Assembly: GCA_946006895.1 (NCBI GenBank)
Contig: CAMFZO010000056.1
Coordinates: 1 to 8,013, forward strand
Direction of reading: 5' to 3'
From: an uncultured Clostridia bacterium
Lineage (GTDB): Bacteria; Bacillota; Clostridia; Oscillospirales; Oscillospiraceae
DNA length: 8,013 bases
The first letter of the stretch is position 1; every line of letters starts with the position of its first letter. The translations under genes and the position numbers were made by a program. This document shows positions 1-5,511 of this stretch, one piece after another. Below the pieces are notes generated by a model. That model was not told the origin of the DNA. It was given only the letters and a program-made list of their open reading frames with translations, and made no database searches.

Positions 1-4
1 ATGC

Positions 5-62
5 AGAATCTGACGCGCCTGAAGGCGCTATAAAAAGGTTTTTAACCTTTTTATCCGATTCT
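5..62. terminator. Palindromic terminator-like structure upstream of plsY
   Basis: Positions 30-40 and 44-54 form an 11-bp perfect inverted repeat (ATAAAAAGGTT / AACCTTTTTAT) around a 3-nt loop. Because it has an A-tract on one side and a T-tract on the other, it could terminate transcription on either strand. A second small hairpin (GCGCC at 15-19, GGCGC at 24-28, TGAA loop) lies just before it. An outer 6-bp pairing (5-10 with 57-62) could close both into a three-way junction. A reading frame open from base 1 stops at 31-33, so this may be the 3' end and terminator of an upstream gene, but too little coding sequence is present to say so. Confidence 0.5.
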
Positions 63-129
63 AGTATAAGTTGTGCATCGCAGAGGGCATCCGCCTATCG
101 CAAGACATACATTTGACGAAAAATGCCTA

Positions 130-158
130 TTTTCACAGGGCAGCCTTTGCGATATAAT
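130..158 (+). promoter_or_regulatory. Putative sigma-A promoter of the plsY-glycosyltransferase operon
   Basis: The -10 box TATAAT (153-158) matches consensus perfectly. A -35-like TTTTCA lies at 130-135, with a 17-nt spacer. Transcription would begin near 165, leaving a leader of about 70 nt before the plsY start at 234. The -35 matches consensus at only four of six positions. No riboswitch or operator is evident in the leader. Confidence 0.5.
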
Positions 159-233
159 AAACTTGTCAAATGAGGTCCGGTGCGTGCTTGCCGCCGAGGG
201 CCGCAACAGATCGATCCATGTACGAGGCAGATT

Positions 234-833
234 ATGAGAGATATCATCTATATTTTGACCGGATACCTGGCCGGAAGCGTCCTGTTTGCCAGAGTATTCG
301 GCTGGCTTTTGAAAAAAACCGATGTCACGGAAAACACCTCTGACGGAAATCCCGGCACGGCCAACGCCTTTCGCAACGGCGGCTTCCTGTGCGGCGCGCT
401 GACCCTGGTCTGCGACCTGCTTAAGGGCTTTCTTCCCGTCTTTCTCTATGCCAGAGGTTCGACGTCCTCCCTGCTTGCCCTGGTCATCGCCGCTCCCGTG
501 ATCGGTCACGTTTTCCCCGCGCTCTATCATTTTCACGGCGGCAAGGGAATCGCCACCACCTTCGGCTGTCTGCTGGGTCTGCTGCCCAACTATTATCCCG
601 CCGCGCTGCTGGCGCTGCTGTTCATCTTTTTCTCCCTGATCCTGCGCATCACGCCCCACTATTACAGGACGCTGGCCACCTATCTGGGCACCGAGCTTCT
701 GCTGCTCGTCTTTGCCCGGGACCCCCGCATCTGGATCGGCTTCGGCCTGATTTTTGTCGCCGTCGCCGCACGGATGCTCACAAGTAAGGAAGAAAAAACT
801 TCCCCGGAGGTGAAGCTGCTTTGGATGCGCTGA
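234..833 (+). CDS. plsY: PlsY-family glycerol-3-phosphate acyltransferase (variant motif)
   Basis: Membrane acyltransferase of the PlsY family. Known members transfer an acyl group from acyl-phosphate to glycerol-3-phosphate to make lysophosphatidate, the first step of phospholipid synthesis. The product is 199 aa, the usual family length, with several hydrophobic segments. Family motifs are visible: SDGNPGTAN (36-44), DLLKG (61-65), GHVFP (91-95) and HGGKGIAT (101-108). The frame is open from a GTG at 180, but ATG 234 is preferred. It has a GAGG at 224-227 with good spacing, and the protein then begins directly with the first membrane helix. Motif 1 is unusual: classical PlsY has R-E-x-G-S-G-N-x-G-x-T-N, whereas here the Arg position is Thr and the rest reads S-D-G-N-P-G-T-A-N. 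This suggests a divergent clostridial subfamily or paralogue. The 3' end overlaps the next gene by 13 bp, so the two are probably co-transcribed and translationally coupled. Confidence 0.88.
   Translation: MRDIIYILTGYLAGSVLFARVFGWLLKKTDVTENTSDGNPGTANAFRNGGFLCGALTLVCDLLKGFLPVFLYARGSTSSLLALVIAAPVIGHVFPALYHFHGGKGIATTFGCLLGLLPNYYPAALLALLFIFFSLILRITPHYYRTLATYLGTELLLLVFARDPRIWIGFGLIFVAVAARMLTSKEEKTSPEVKLLWMR
806..813 (+). promoter_or_regulatory. Shine-Dalgarno site that fixes a TTG start
   Basis: GGAGGTGA inside the 3' end of plsY is a near-perfect anti-16S match. It is followed after 7 nt by TTG at 821. The nearby ATG at 825 is in the plsY frame, not in the glycosyltransferase frame. The spacing and the position of the N-terminal domain therefore point to TTG 821 as the start of the downstream gene. 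Confidence 0.8.
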
Positions 834-1951
834 TCCTGTCCTGCAGCACTGGCGGCGGTCACAATGCCGCTGCCGCCGCCATCAAGGAGGCCCTGACGCT
901 GCGGGGGCATCACGCCGTCATGCTCGACCCCTATGAGCTTGCGGGAAAAAATCTGGACCGGAAGGTCGGAAACACCTATATCAAGATCGCGCAGAAGACG
1001 CCGCGGCTGTTCGGCGTCATTTACAAGCTGGGTGACGAGTACCGCCGCCTGCCGATCCGCTCTCCCGTCTACGCCGTCAACAAGGGGATGCTTGGCATAA
1101 TGCAGGCATATCTGCAGGAGCATCCCTTTGACGTAATCTTCACGACCCATATTTTCCCCGGTGAAATCCTGGTCAACATGAAAAACAAGGGCGTTCCGCT
1201 GCCGAAGCGGATCTTTGTCGCCACGGATTATGTCTGCGTTCCCTTTACGGAGGAGATCGAATGTGACTATTACGTGACGCCCACCAAAGCGCTGAACCCG
1301 GATTTCATCCGCCGTGGGATCCCCGAGGAAAAGCTGGTCCCCGCCGGGATCCCGGTCCGGCAGAGCTTCTGCGCGGACATTTCCCGGGAGGAAGCCCTGG
1401 AAGAATTGGGCCTGGACCCGCAAAACCGCTATCTTCTGCTTTCCGGCGGCAGCATGGGTGCCGGGCTCATCGGCAAAACGGTGGGGCTTCTTTGCCGGCA
1501 TCTGCAGGAGCAGCCCTCCTGCCGCCTGATTGTGATCTGCGGAAACAACGAAAAGCTGATGGAGCAGCTCCGGGCAGATCATGGCATGGATCCCCGGGTC
1601 ATTCTCATCGGAACAACGGACCGGATGGCCCTGTATATGAAGGGCTGCGACGCCTTCCTCTCCAAGCCCGGCGGCCTTTCCTCCACGGAGGCGGCGGTCA
1701 GCGGCATCCCGCTGATGCACATTTCCCCTATCCCCGGCTGCGAGAATAAGAACATGGCGTTTTTTCAGCAGTGCGGCATGAGCCTTGCCGTAGGCAGCCG
1801 GATTGAGGAGCTGCCGGCCGCGCTGGAAAAGCTGCCGGAGCTTGCCCCGCAGATGAGAGCCAACCAGAAAAAATATATCAACGCCGCGGCCGCCGAGGAT
1901 ATCTGCAAATTTGCTGAGAGCATAACGCAAACCCCTGGCAGCGCCACCTGA
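821..1951 (+). CDS. MGDG-synthase-like glycosyltransferase (GT28), probable diacylglycerol glycosyltransferase
   Basis: A GT-B glycosyltransferase of family 28, 376 aa, with an N-terminal MGDG_synth domain and a C-terminal GT28 domain. Relatives (plant MGD, Bacillus UgtP/YpfP) move a sugar from a UDP-sugar to diacylglycerol at the inner membrane face. Visible motifs are STGGGHNAAA (9-18), the acceptor-domain ATDYVCVPF (134-142), GIPV (176-179), LSGGSMGAG (207-215) that opens the C-domain, CGNNEKL (240-246), and the donor-binding KPGGLSSTEA (282-291) followed by PIPGCENKN (303-311). There is no signal peptide or membrane helix, as expected for a peripheral membrane enzyme. It starts at TTG 821 with a strong Shine-Dalgarno, 13 bp inside plsY. 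Pairing with an acyltransferase supports a role in membrane glycolipid synthesis. The sugar, the acceptor and any processivity cannot be read from sequence. MurG-like peptidoglycan activity is less likely given the N-terminal domain. Confidence 0.87.
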   Translation: MDALILSCSTGGGHNAAAAAIKEALTLRGHHAVMLDPYELAGKNLDRKVGNTYIKIAQKTPRLFGVIYKLGDEYRRLPIRSPVYAVNKGMLGIMQAYLQEHPFDVIFTTHIFPGEILVNMKNKGVPLPKRIFVATDYVCVPFTEEIECDYYVTPTKALNPDFIRRGIPEEKLVPAGIPVRQSFCADISREEALEELGLDPQNRYLLLSGGSMGAGLIGKTVGLLCRHLQEQPSCRLIVICGNNEKLMEQLRADHGMDPRVILIGTTDRMALYMKGCDAFLSKPGGLSSTEAAVSGIPLMHISPIPGCENKNMAFFQQCGMSLAVGSRIEELPAALEKLPELAPQMRANQKKYINAAAAEDICKFAESITQTPGSAT

Positions 1952-1958
1952 CTTAATA

Positions 1959-2014
1959 AAGCGCCGGTCGGATCGACAATATACCGTTGACCCGACCGGC
2001 GTTTCATTGTTTCT
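1959..2014 (+). terminator. Rho-independent terminator of the plsY-glycosyltransferase operon
   Basis: It begins 7 nt after the glycosyltransferase stop. The perfect GC-rich arms CGCCGGTCGG (1962-1971) and CCGACCGGCG (1992-2001) are extended outward by A-T pairs and inward by 5 more pairs including one wobble (1973-1977 with 1986-1990). A T-rich tail (TTTCATTGTTTCTT) follows. The A-rich left flank means it may also act on transcripts coming from the right. Confidence 0.88.
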
Positions 2015-2122
2015 TGCCAATGCTGATTCTTGAAGAATATTCCATCAAGGATCCTGTGGGCCGCGCACACGCACATCTTTTTTGTGGCGCTGCAAAAAAT
2101 TGACGGAATTTAAAATTAACCC

Positions 2123-2151
2123 TTGACAAGCTGGGTTTCTTCCTATATAAT
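2123..2151 (+). promoter_or_regulatory. Perfect-consensus sigma-A promoter of the tRNA operon
   Basis: TTGACA (2123-2128) and TATAAT (2146-2151) are separated by exactly 17 nt. An AT-rich stretch just upstream (about 2107-2120) resembles an UP element. Transcription should begin near 2158, leaving a 5' leader of about 25 nt that contains a small GCTG/CAGC hairpin (2158-2171) before tRNA-Met. This is the strength expected of a stable-RNA promoter. No other gene-like feature is seen between 2015 and 2122. Confidence 0.92.
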
Positions 2152-2182
2152 TATTTTGCTGTTTCGGCAGCGGAATAAAAAT

Positions 2183-2258
2183 GGCGGCATAGCTCAGTTG
2201 GTAGAGCATTCGGTTCATACCCGGAGTGTCATCTGTTCGAGTCAGATTGCCGCTACCA
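2183..2258 (+). tRNA. tRNA-Met (CAT), elongator type
   Basis: The 76-nt cloverleaf has an encoded CCA. The acceptor stem pairs GGCGGCA with TGCCGCT (G1-U72 wobble). The D-arm begins TAGCTCAG, the anticodon stem-loop is TTCGG-TTCATAC-CCGGA with anticodon CAT, and the T-arm is ATCTG-TTCGAGT-CAGAT. It is not initiator tRNA, because it lacks the C1 x A72 mismatch and the three stacked G-C pairs below the anticodon. The TTCATAC loop matches the elongator Met type of Firmicutes rather than the lysidine-modified Ile tRNA. Confidence 0.95.
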
Positions 2259-2333
2259 GGCCCGTTGGTCAAGTGGTTAAGACACCGCCCTTTCACGGCG
2301 GTAACATGGGTTCGAGTCCCGTACGGGTCACCA
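2259..2333 (+). tRNA. tRNA-Glu (TTC)
   Basis: The 75-nt cloverleaf has an encoded CCA and begins at the base immediately after the CCA of tRNA-Met. The acceptor stem is GGCCCGT with ACGGGTC. The anticodon stem-loop is CCGCC-CTTTCAC-GGCGG, with anticodon TTC. The T-arm is GGG-TTCGAGT-CCC plus flanking pairs. With no spacer, 3' maturation of tRNA-Met and 5' maturation of tRNA-Glu share one processing junction. Confidence 0.95.
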
Positions 2334-2335
2334 AC

Positions 2336-2377
2336 AAAGTCCCCAAGAAGTCTTCTTTCTTGGGGGCTTTGGCTTTT
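2336..2377 (+). terminator. Rho-independent terminator of the tRNA operon
   Basis: The 14-bp stem pairs AAAGTCCCCAAGAA (2336-2349) with TTCTTGGGGGCTTT (2357-2370), with one T-G wobble and a 7-nt loop. The sequence after it, GGCTTTTCC, is only moderately T-rich. It starts 2 nt after the tRNA-Glu CCA. Confidence 0.88.
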
Positions 2378-2414
2378 CCAAGTACTTACGCTGACAACTG
2401 AATCGCTTTTCTTG

Positions 2415-2458
2415 AAGGCAATACTGCTATTATGCGGTATTGCCTTTTTCTATTTTTT
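2415..2458 (+). terminator. Second rho-independent terminator, beside the IS remnant
   Basis: A 13-bp stem (AAGGCAATACTGC at 2415-2427 with GCGGTATTGCCTT at 2434-2446) closes a 6-nt loop. A strong T-rich tail (TTTCTATTTTTT) follows on the plus strand. Its polarity is plus, so it blocks read-through from the tRNA side into the IS. Its tail overlaps the stop region of the minus-strand transposase frame (2450-2452). It could be a back-up tRNA terminator, the terminator of a lost gene, or part of the IS end. Confidence 0.8.
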
Positions 2459-3173
2459 ACGAGCTTTCTGCTTCAAAAGATTCCCCAGTAGTTCTTTAAA
2501 AGGCATCGGTGTTGTGCAAAACACAATACAGTTTACAGCCATGCTCAAATCTATCCCTCGGGCATTTGTTGTTCATCCAAGCAGTGAAGCTGTTCAGCAC
2601 CTTTTTGTAAACCGGTATTCATACAGTGGGTTTTTAATCAGCTGATGATACTCTGACCCCATATCTTCCTGCATCAATAATGGCGTAACGATTCCGACAT
2701 TCTTTTTCTTCTGTTCGGTGGTTAAATCTGTTTTCACCAAACTATATGGAACAACATTCTCCTTAATAAATTCTATAATCTGAACTTTGCTGTTGCAATC
2801 GGCCTGTTGAATACGGATTTGTCCTATGGCATTACCGATAGCTTCTACGGCTATCAGTAAGGGTAGTGCTTGACCGTGAAATTTAATAGTTTCCCGGTTA
2901 ATTTCCACAGTATGCTCCAATTTTACTGTTTTGGTTGTGTACCGGGCCTTTTTAATTTTGTTTAGAATGCTAAGGGCAGTTCTATTACTGCCCAACTCCA
3001 ATTCTCTTTGGAGCATATCGGCAGTCGCTTTTCTGCCATATTCGGCAACAATCCATATTGCCAAAAACCATTTGTTCAAGGGTATGTGTGAGTCCTGAAA
3101 GACCGTTCCCGATGTTACGGAAATTTTGTGACCACATTTTTTGGCGACCACATTTTTTACATTTGAATTTCAT
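2450..3173 (-). pseudogene. IS1595-type transposase remnant, frameshifted and truncated
   Basis: The minus-strand coding pattern resembles IS1595-family DDE transposases. It has the second half of a zinc ribbon (CKKCG), then SVTSGTVFQDS, PLNKWFLAIWIV and LGSNRTAL. Degraded catalytic regions follow: VEINRET, where active relatives have VEVDET, and VKTDL. The frame is broken at three places. Near 3130-3158 a 16-bp-period repeat shifts the frame; removing one unit restores an uninterrupted MKFKCKKCGHKISV reading. Near 2594, in an A-run, the frame stops at TGA, while another frame continues as VLNSFTAWMNNK. Near 2540 a third shift opens a frame with PFKELLGNLLKQ that ends at 2450-2452. The first zinc-ribbon cysteine pair expected in the family is also missing at the trkA-side edge. 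Loss of the first catalytic Asp plus the frame breaks make it inactive. The third shift and the extension to 2450 are the least certain parts. Confidence 0.82.
3130..3158. repeat. 16-bp-period direct repeat inside the transposase pseudogene
   Basis: The 13-mer GACCACATTTTTT occurs at 3130-3142 and again at 3146-3158, separated by GGC. The period is 16 bp, which is not a multiple of three. On the coding (minus) strand it duplicates the codons for KKCG, giving two overlapping copies of this zinc-ribbon motif in two frames. Replication slippage at the T6/A6 runs is the simplest origin. Confidence 0.9.
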
Positions 3174-3189
3174 TTCGCTTGTTGTCCAC

Positions 3190-3816
3190 GCCTCGCTGCT
3201 TTTACAGTATCAGGTCACAATCATCAACAGCACCTATGCAGACTGTGAGAAATTGGCGGAAAACGAGAAGCTGACGGTCATCTACGGAGACGGTACGAAG
3301 CCTTATGTATTGGAGGATGCCGGTGCCGGTCATATGGACATCGCCATTGCTCTGACCCCTAAGGATGAGGACAATCTGGTCATCTGTGAACTGTGCAAAA
3401 AGAAGTTCCTGATCCCCAAAACACTGTCTCTGCTTTCCGACCCGCAGAAAACGGATTTCTTTTATAAGATGGGTGTGGACCGTGTGATCTGCGCAATCTC
3501 TGCTGTGACCGGCATCATTGAACAGCAGGCGTTTATGGAAGAAATGGCAAAGGTGATCCCTCTGGGCGAAGGGCGGGTACGCATTATTGAAATTCCGATC
3601 ACAGAAAACGACCCTGCCGCGCAGAAACAGATCTGGGAGGTCAATCTGCCGAAGGAAGTGATCATCGGCTGCATCCTGCGCCAGAACCAGACGCTGATCC
3701 CCAGAGGCGATACCCGCATCCTTGCGGGAGATGTACTCGTTCTGATCTCCGGAAATGAGCAGGAGGAAATCGCGCTTCTGGAGTTAAAGGGAGGCGGCTC
3801 GAAATGGCGCGGATAA
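3190..3816 (+). pseudogene. trkA: TrkA-type potassium-uptake regulator, 5'-truncated
   Basis: This is the cytosolic RCK subunit that gates Trk/Ktr K+ channels in response to nucleotides. Recognisable homology begins around 3190-3205, at the second strand of the Rossmann fold (YQVTIIN). It continues through YGDGT, the ALTPKDEDN segment and KMGVDRVI, then a TrkA-C domain from about RVRIIEIP to VLVLISGN. The first 15-30 residues, which carry the GxGxxG dinucleotide-binding loop in all normal members, are absent. The frame stays open upstream to TTG 3058, but that part is antisense to the transposase remnant and has no TrkA similarity. I see no convincing Shine-Dalgarno for TTG 3058, ATG 3112 or TTG 3163, and no promoter. 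The remaining 200 or so codons have no internal stop, so the truncation may be recent or a fused protein may still be made. The stop overlaps trkH by 13 bp, the normal trkA-trkH arrangement. Confidence 0.8.
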
Positions 3817-5321
3817 AGGAAGGCTCCAATCGCGGCAAGCTGATGATACTGATCGGCTTGCTGGTAGCAGTACCGCTGGCACTGCTTCCGTTTTACCCGG
3901 AGGACTGCGGATTTGTCTGGGCGTTTGCGGGGCCGTCTTTGTTCTCCCTGTCAGCCGGTACGCTTGCGTGTCTGGTTGGAAAGAGGGATAACGGCAACAG
4001 CGTCTCCTGGTCCGTGTCCCAGCGGCAAAGCAGTCATACGGTGCTGTTCACATGGTTCTGGGGGATCCTGATTGGCGCGCTGCCCTTCCTGTTTTCCGGA
4101 CACCTGCGTTTCGTGCAGGCACTTTTTGAATCCGTCAGCGGTTGGACAACCACAGGCCTTTCCGTTATGGATGTCTCCCGAACCTCCCATATTTTCCTGT
4201 TTTACAGGAGCTTCATGCAATACTGCGGCGGCCTTGGCTTCATCATGATGATCGTCATGCTGATCCCCGACAAGCGTTCCATGGATCTGTTCAACGCGGA
4301 AGGTCACCCGGATAAGCTGATGCCGAACCTGCGGAAAACGGCGCAGACCATCTTTGCTATGTATCTCGTTTTTCTTCTGGTAGGAACCGCAGCCTATGCC
4401 ATTGTCGGTATGCCCCTGTTTGAGAGCATCTGCCATGCCATGTGCAGCCTTTCTACCGGCGGCTTTTCCACAAGGCTGAACAGCATCGGGGAATACCACA
4501 GCCTTGCCATTGAGATCGTCACCATTATTCTGATGCTCATTGGCACGACAAACTTCGCCGTACTGCTCCTTTTGGTGCGCCGCAAGTGGCGTCAGGCGCT
4601 GCGGGTCAGCGAGGTTCGCTTTTTGTTCCTCCTGTTGCTGATCTTTGTGCCGTTGATGGCGTTGTCGTTATCCCATGCCTTTGGACTGGGATACGGGGAA
4701 GCCCTCCGTCAGGCGCTGTTCAATGCGTCCTCCGCCCTCTCCACGACCGGTTATACCACCATGGGCTATGATACCTGGCCCGCTTTTTCCGTTGGCATCC
4801 TCATCCTGCTGATGCTGATCGGCGGCGGTATGGGCTCCACGGCAGGCGGCTTAAAGCTGACCCGTGTGTATCTGCTTCTCCGCATGATCGGGCAGAATCT
4901 CAAACGGAAGCTGGTGCCGGGGCGGTTTGTGGATACCCCTACTTATATAAAAGCACAGGGCAAAGCCAAAATTGACGACACGCTTTGCGCAGATACGCTG
5001 GGCTTTGTGGGCTGTTACCTGCTGCTGTTTATTGCGGGCACATTGGCGCTGACTTTGACTGCCGGATGCGGCTTGACGGAAGCCATGTTTGAATTTGCCT
5101 CCGCGCTGGGTACTGTGGGTCTCTCCATCGGTCTGACCGGCCCTGCTACCGGCAGCGCAACCCTGATCGTGGAAATGATTGGAATGATTATGGGCCGTCT
5201 GGAAATCTTCATTGTCCTGACCGGCATTTATTTCGGCCTGCACAGGGTGAAATTCATCCGGAGAAAATATAAAAAAGCGCACGAACTGCGCCGACACGAA
5301 AAAAGCGATACGACCGCCTGA
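3804..5321 (+). CDS. trkH: TrkH/KtrB-type potassium channel subunit
   Basis: Integral membrane K+-translocating subunit of a Trk/Ktr system, 505 aa, near the usual TrkH length. It shows the four-fold M1-P-M2 repeat of the family. The four filter loops read SGWTTTGLS (112-120), CSLSTGGFS (214-222), SSALSTTGYTT (309-319) and ASALGTVGLS (432-441), each with the conserved filter glycine. The intramembrane gate segment GGGMGSTAGGLKLTR (340-354) is intact. The N-terminus begins with a first helix at about 13-30, and the C-terminal tail is basic. ATG 3804 is supported by AAGGGAGG (3787-3794), placed within the last codons of trkA. The overlap implies coupling to trkA translation, so the 5' damage to trkA may lower or uncouple trkH expression. 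The gene itself looks intact. No terminator is seen after it, so read-through toward kdpF is possible. Confidence 0.93.
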   Translation: MARIKEGSNRGKLMILIGLLVAVPLALLPFYPEDCGFVWAFAGPSLFSLSAGTLACLVGKRDNGNSVSWSVSQRQSSHTVLFTWFWGILIGALPFLFSGHLRFVQALFESVSGWTTTGLSVMDVSRTSHIFLFYRSFMQYCGGLGFIMMIVMLIPDKRSMDLFNAEGHPDKLMPNLRKTAQTIFAMYLVFLLVGTAAYAIVGMPLFESICHAMCSLSTGGFSTRLNSIGEYHSLAIEIVTIILMLIGTTNFAVLLLLVRRKWRQALRVSEVRFLFLLLLIFVPLMALSLSHAFGLGYGEALRQALFNASSALSTTGYTTMGYDTWPAFSVGILILLMLIGGGMGSTAGGLKLTRVYLLLRMIGQNLKRKLVPGRFVDTPTYIKAQGKAKIDDTLCADTLGFVGCYLLLFIAGTLALTLTAGCGLTEAMFEFASALGTVGLSIGLTGPATGSATLIVEMIGMIMGRLEIFIVLTGIYFGLHRVKFIRRKYKKAHELRRHEKSDTTA

Positions 5322-5420
5322 ATCTTTGCAGAATATTAACCTCCTGCCTTCAAATAAAGCGGCATCATTACGGTCTGTGCTGTATAGTTAGCGTCGCAAA
5401 AGCGAAAAGGAGGTCCTGCT

Positions 5421-5504
5421 ATGCAAATCATAATTGGTGCAATCGGCATTTTAACGATTGCGATCCTGGGTTACCTGACCTGGGTTCTTATGAAGGAGGA
5501 GTGA
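5421..5504 (+). CDS. kdpF: KdpF small subunit of the K+-transporting ATPase
   Basis: A 27-residue single-helix peptide encoded directly upstream of kdpA. It has a hydrophobic core, and its end, GYLTWVLMKEE, follows the GYLxxxL...E pattern of KdpF (29 aa in E. coli). KdpF sits at the KdpA surface and stabilises the complex. ATG 5421 has a very strong AAGGAGG at 5407-5413 with 7-nt spacing. A tiny TCGC-AAAA-GCGA hairpin (5394-5405) lies just before this site. The end of kdpF carries the Shine-Dalgarno for kdpA (AAGGAGGA at 5493-5500). The 99-nt gap after trkH (5322-5420) holds a weak -10-like TATAGT at 5383-5388 without a good -35. I see no c-di-AMP (ydaO-type) riboswitch there. Confidence 0.88.
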   Translation: MQIIIGAIGILTIAILGYLTWVLMKEE

Positions 5505-5511
5505 GAAATCT

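Larger units (their letters stand above)
2450..3180. mobile_element. Decayed IS1595-type insertion sequence fragment
   Basis: The AT-rich block around the transposase pseudogene differs in composition from the GC-richer genes on both sides. I could not recognise terminal inverted repeats or a target-site duplication at either edge. The right edge runs straight into trkA coding sequence, consistent with loss of that IS end by deletion. The boundaries are approximate. Confidence 0.6.

Noticed and set aside
96..154. 8-bp inverted repeat TATCGCAA / TTGCGATA, the right arm overlapping the -10 box of the plsY promoter
   Set aside because: The arms are 43 nt apart and imperfectly placed for an operator. 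It is likely chance, though an operator role cannot be excluded.
680..2020. Long minus-strand open frame of about 446 codons opposite plsY and the glycosyltransferase
   Set aside because: It is antisense to two well-recognised genes, low in complexity and without family motifs. It is a by-product of GC-rich codon usage.
2183..2258. G1-U72 wobble in tRNA-Met as a possible oddity, or identity as initiator or Ile tRNA
   Set aside because: From memory, Firmicutes elongator tRNA-Met has the same G1-U72 pair and TTCATAC loop. Initiator features are absent.
2226..2645. Plus-strand open frame running through the tRNAs and terminators
   Set aside because: It spans two tRNA genes and two terminators, so it cannot be a real protein gene.
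3130..3165. Programmed ribosomal frameshifting to join the two transposase frames
   Set aside because: The shift needed is +1 and there is no fitting slippery signal. The 16-bp-period duplication explains the break, and the other lesions show decay.
5322..5420. Possible c-di-AMP riboswitch or KdpE operator upstream of kdpF
   Set aside because: The gap is only 99 nt and lacks the conserved blocks of the ydaO motif. No clear direct repeats for a response regulator are visible.
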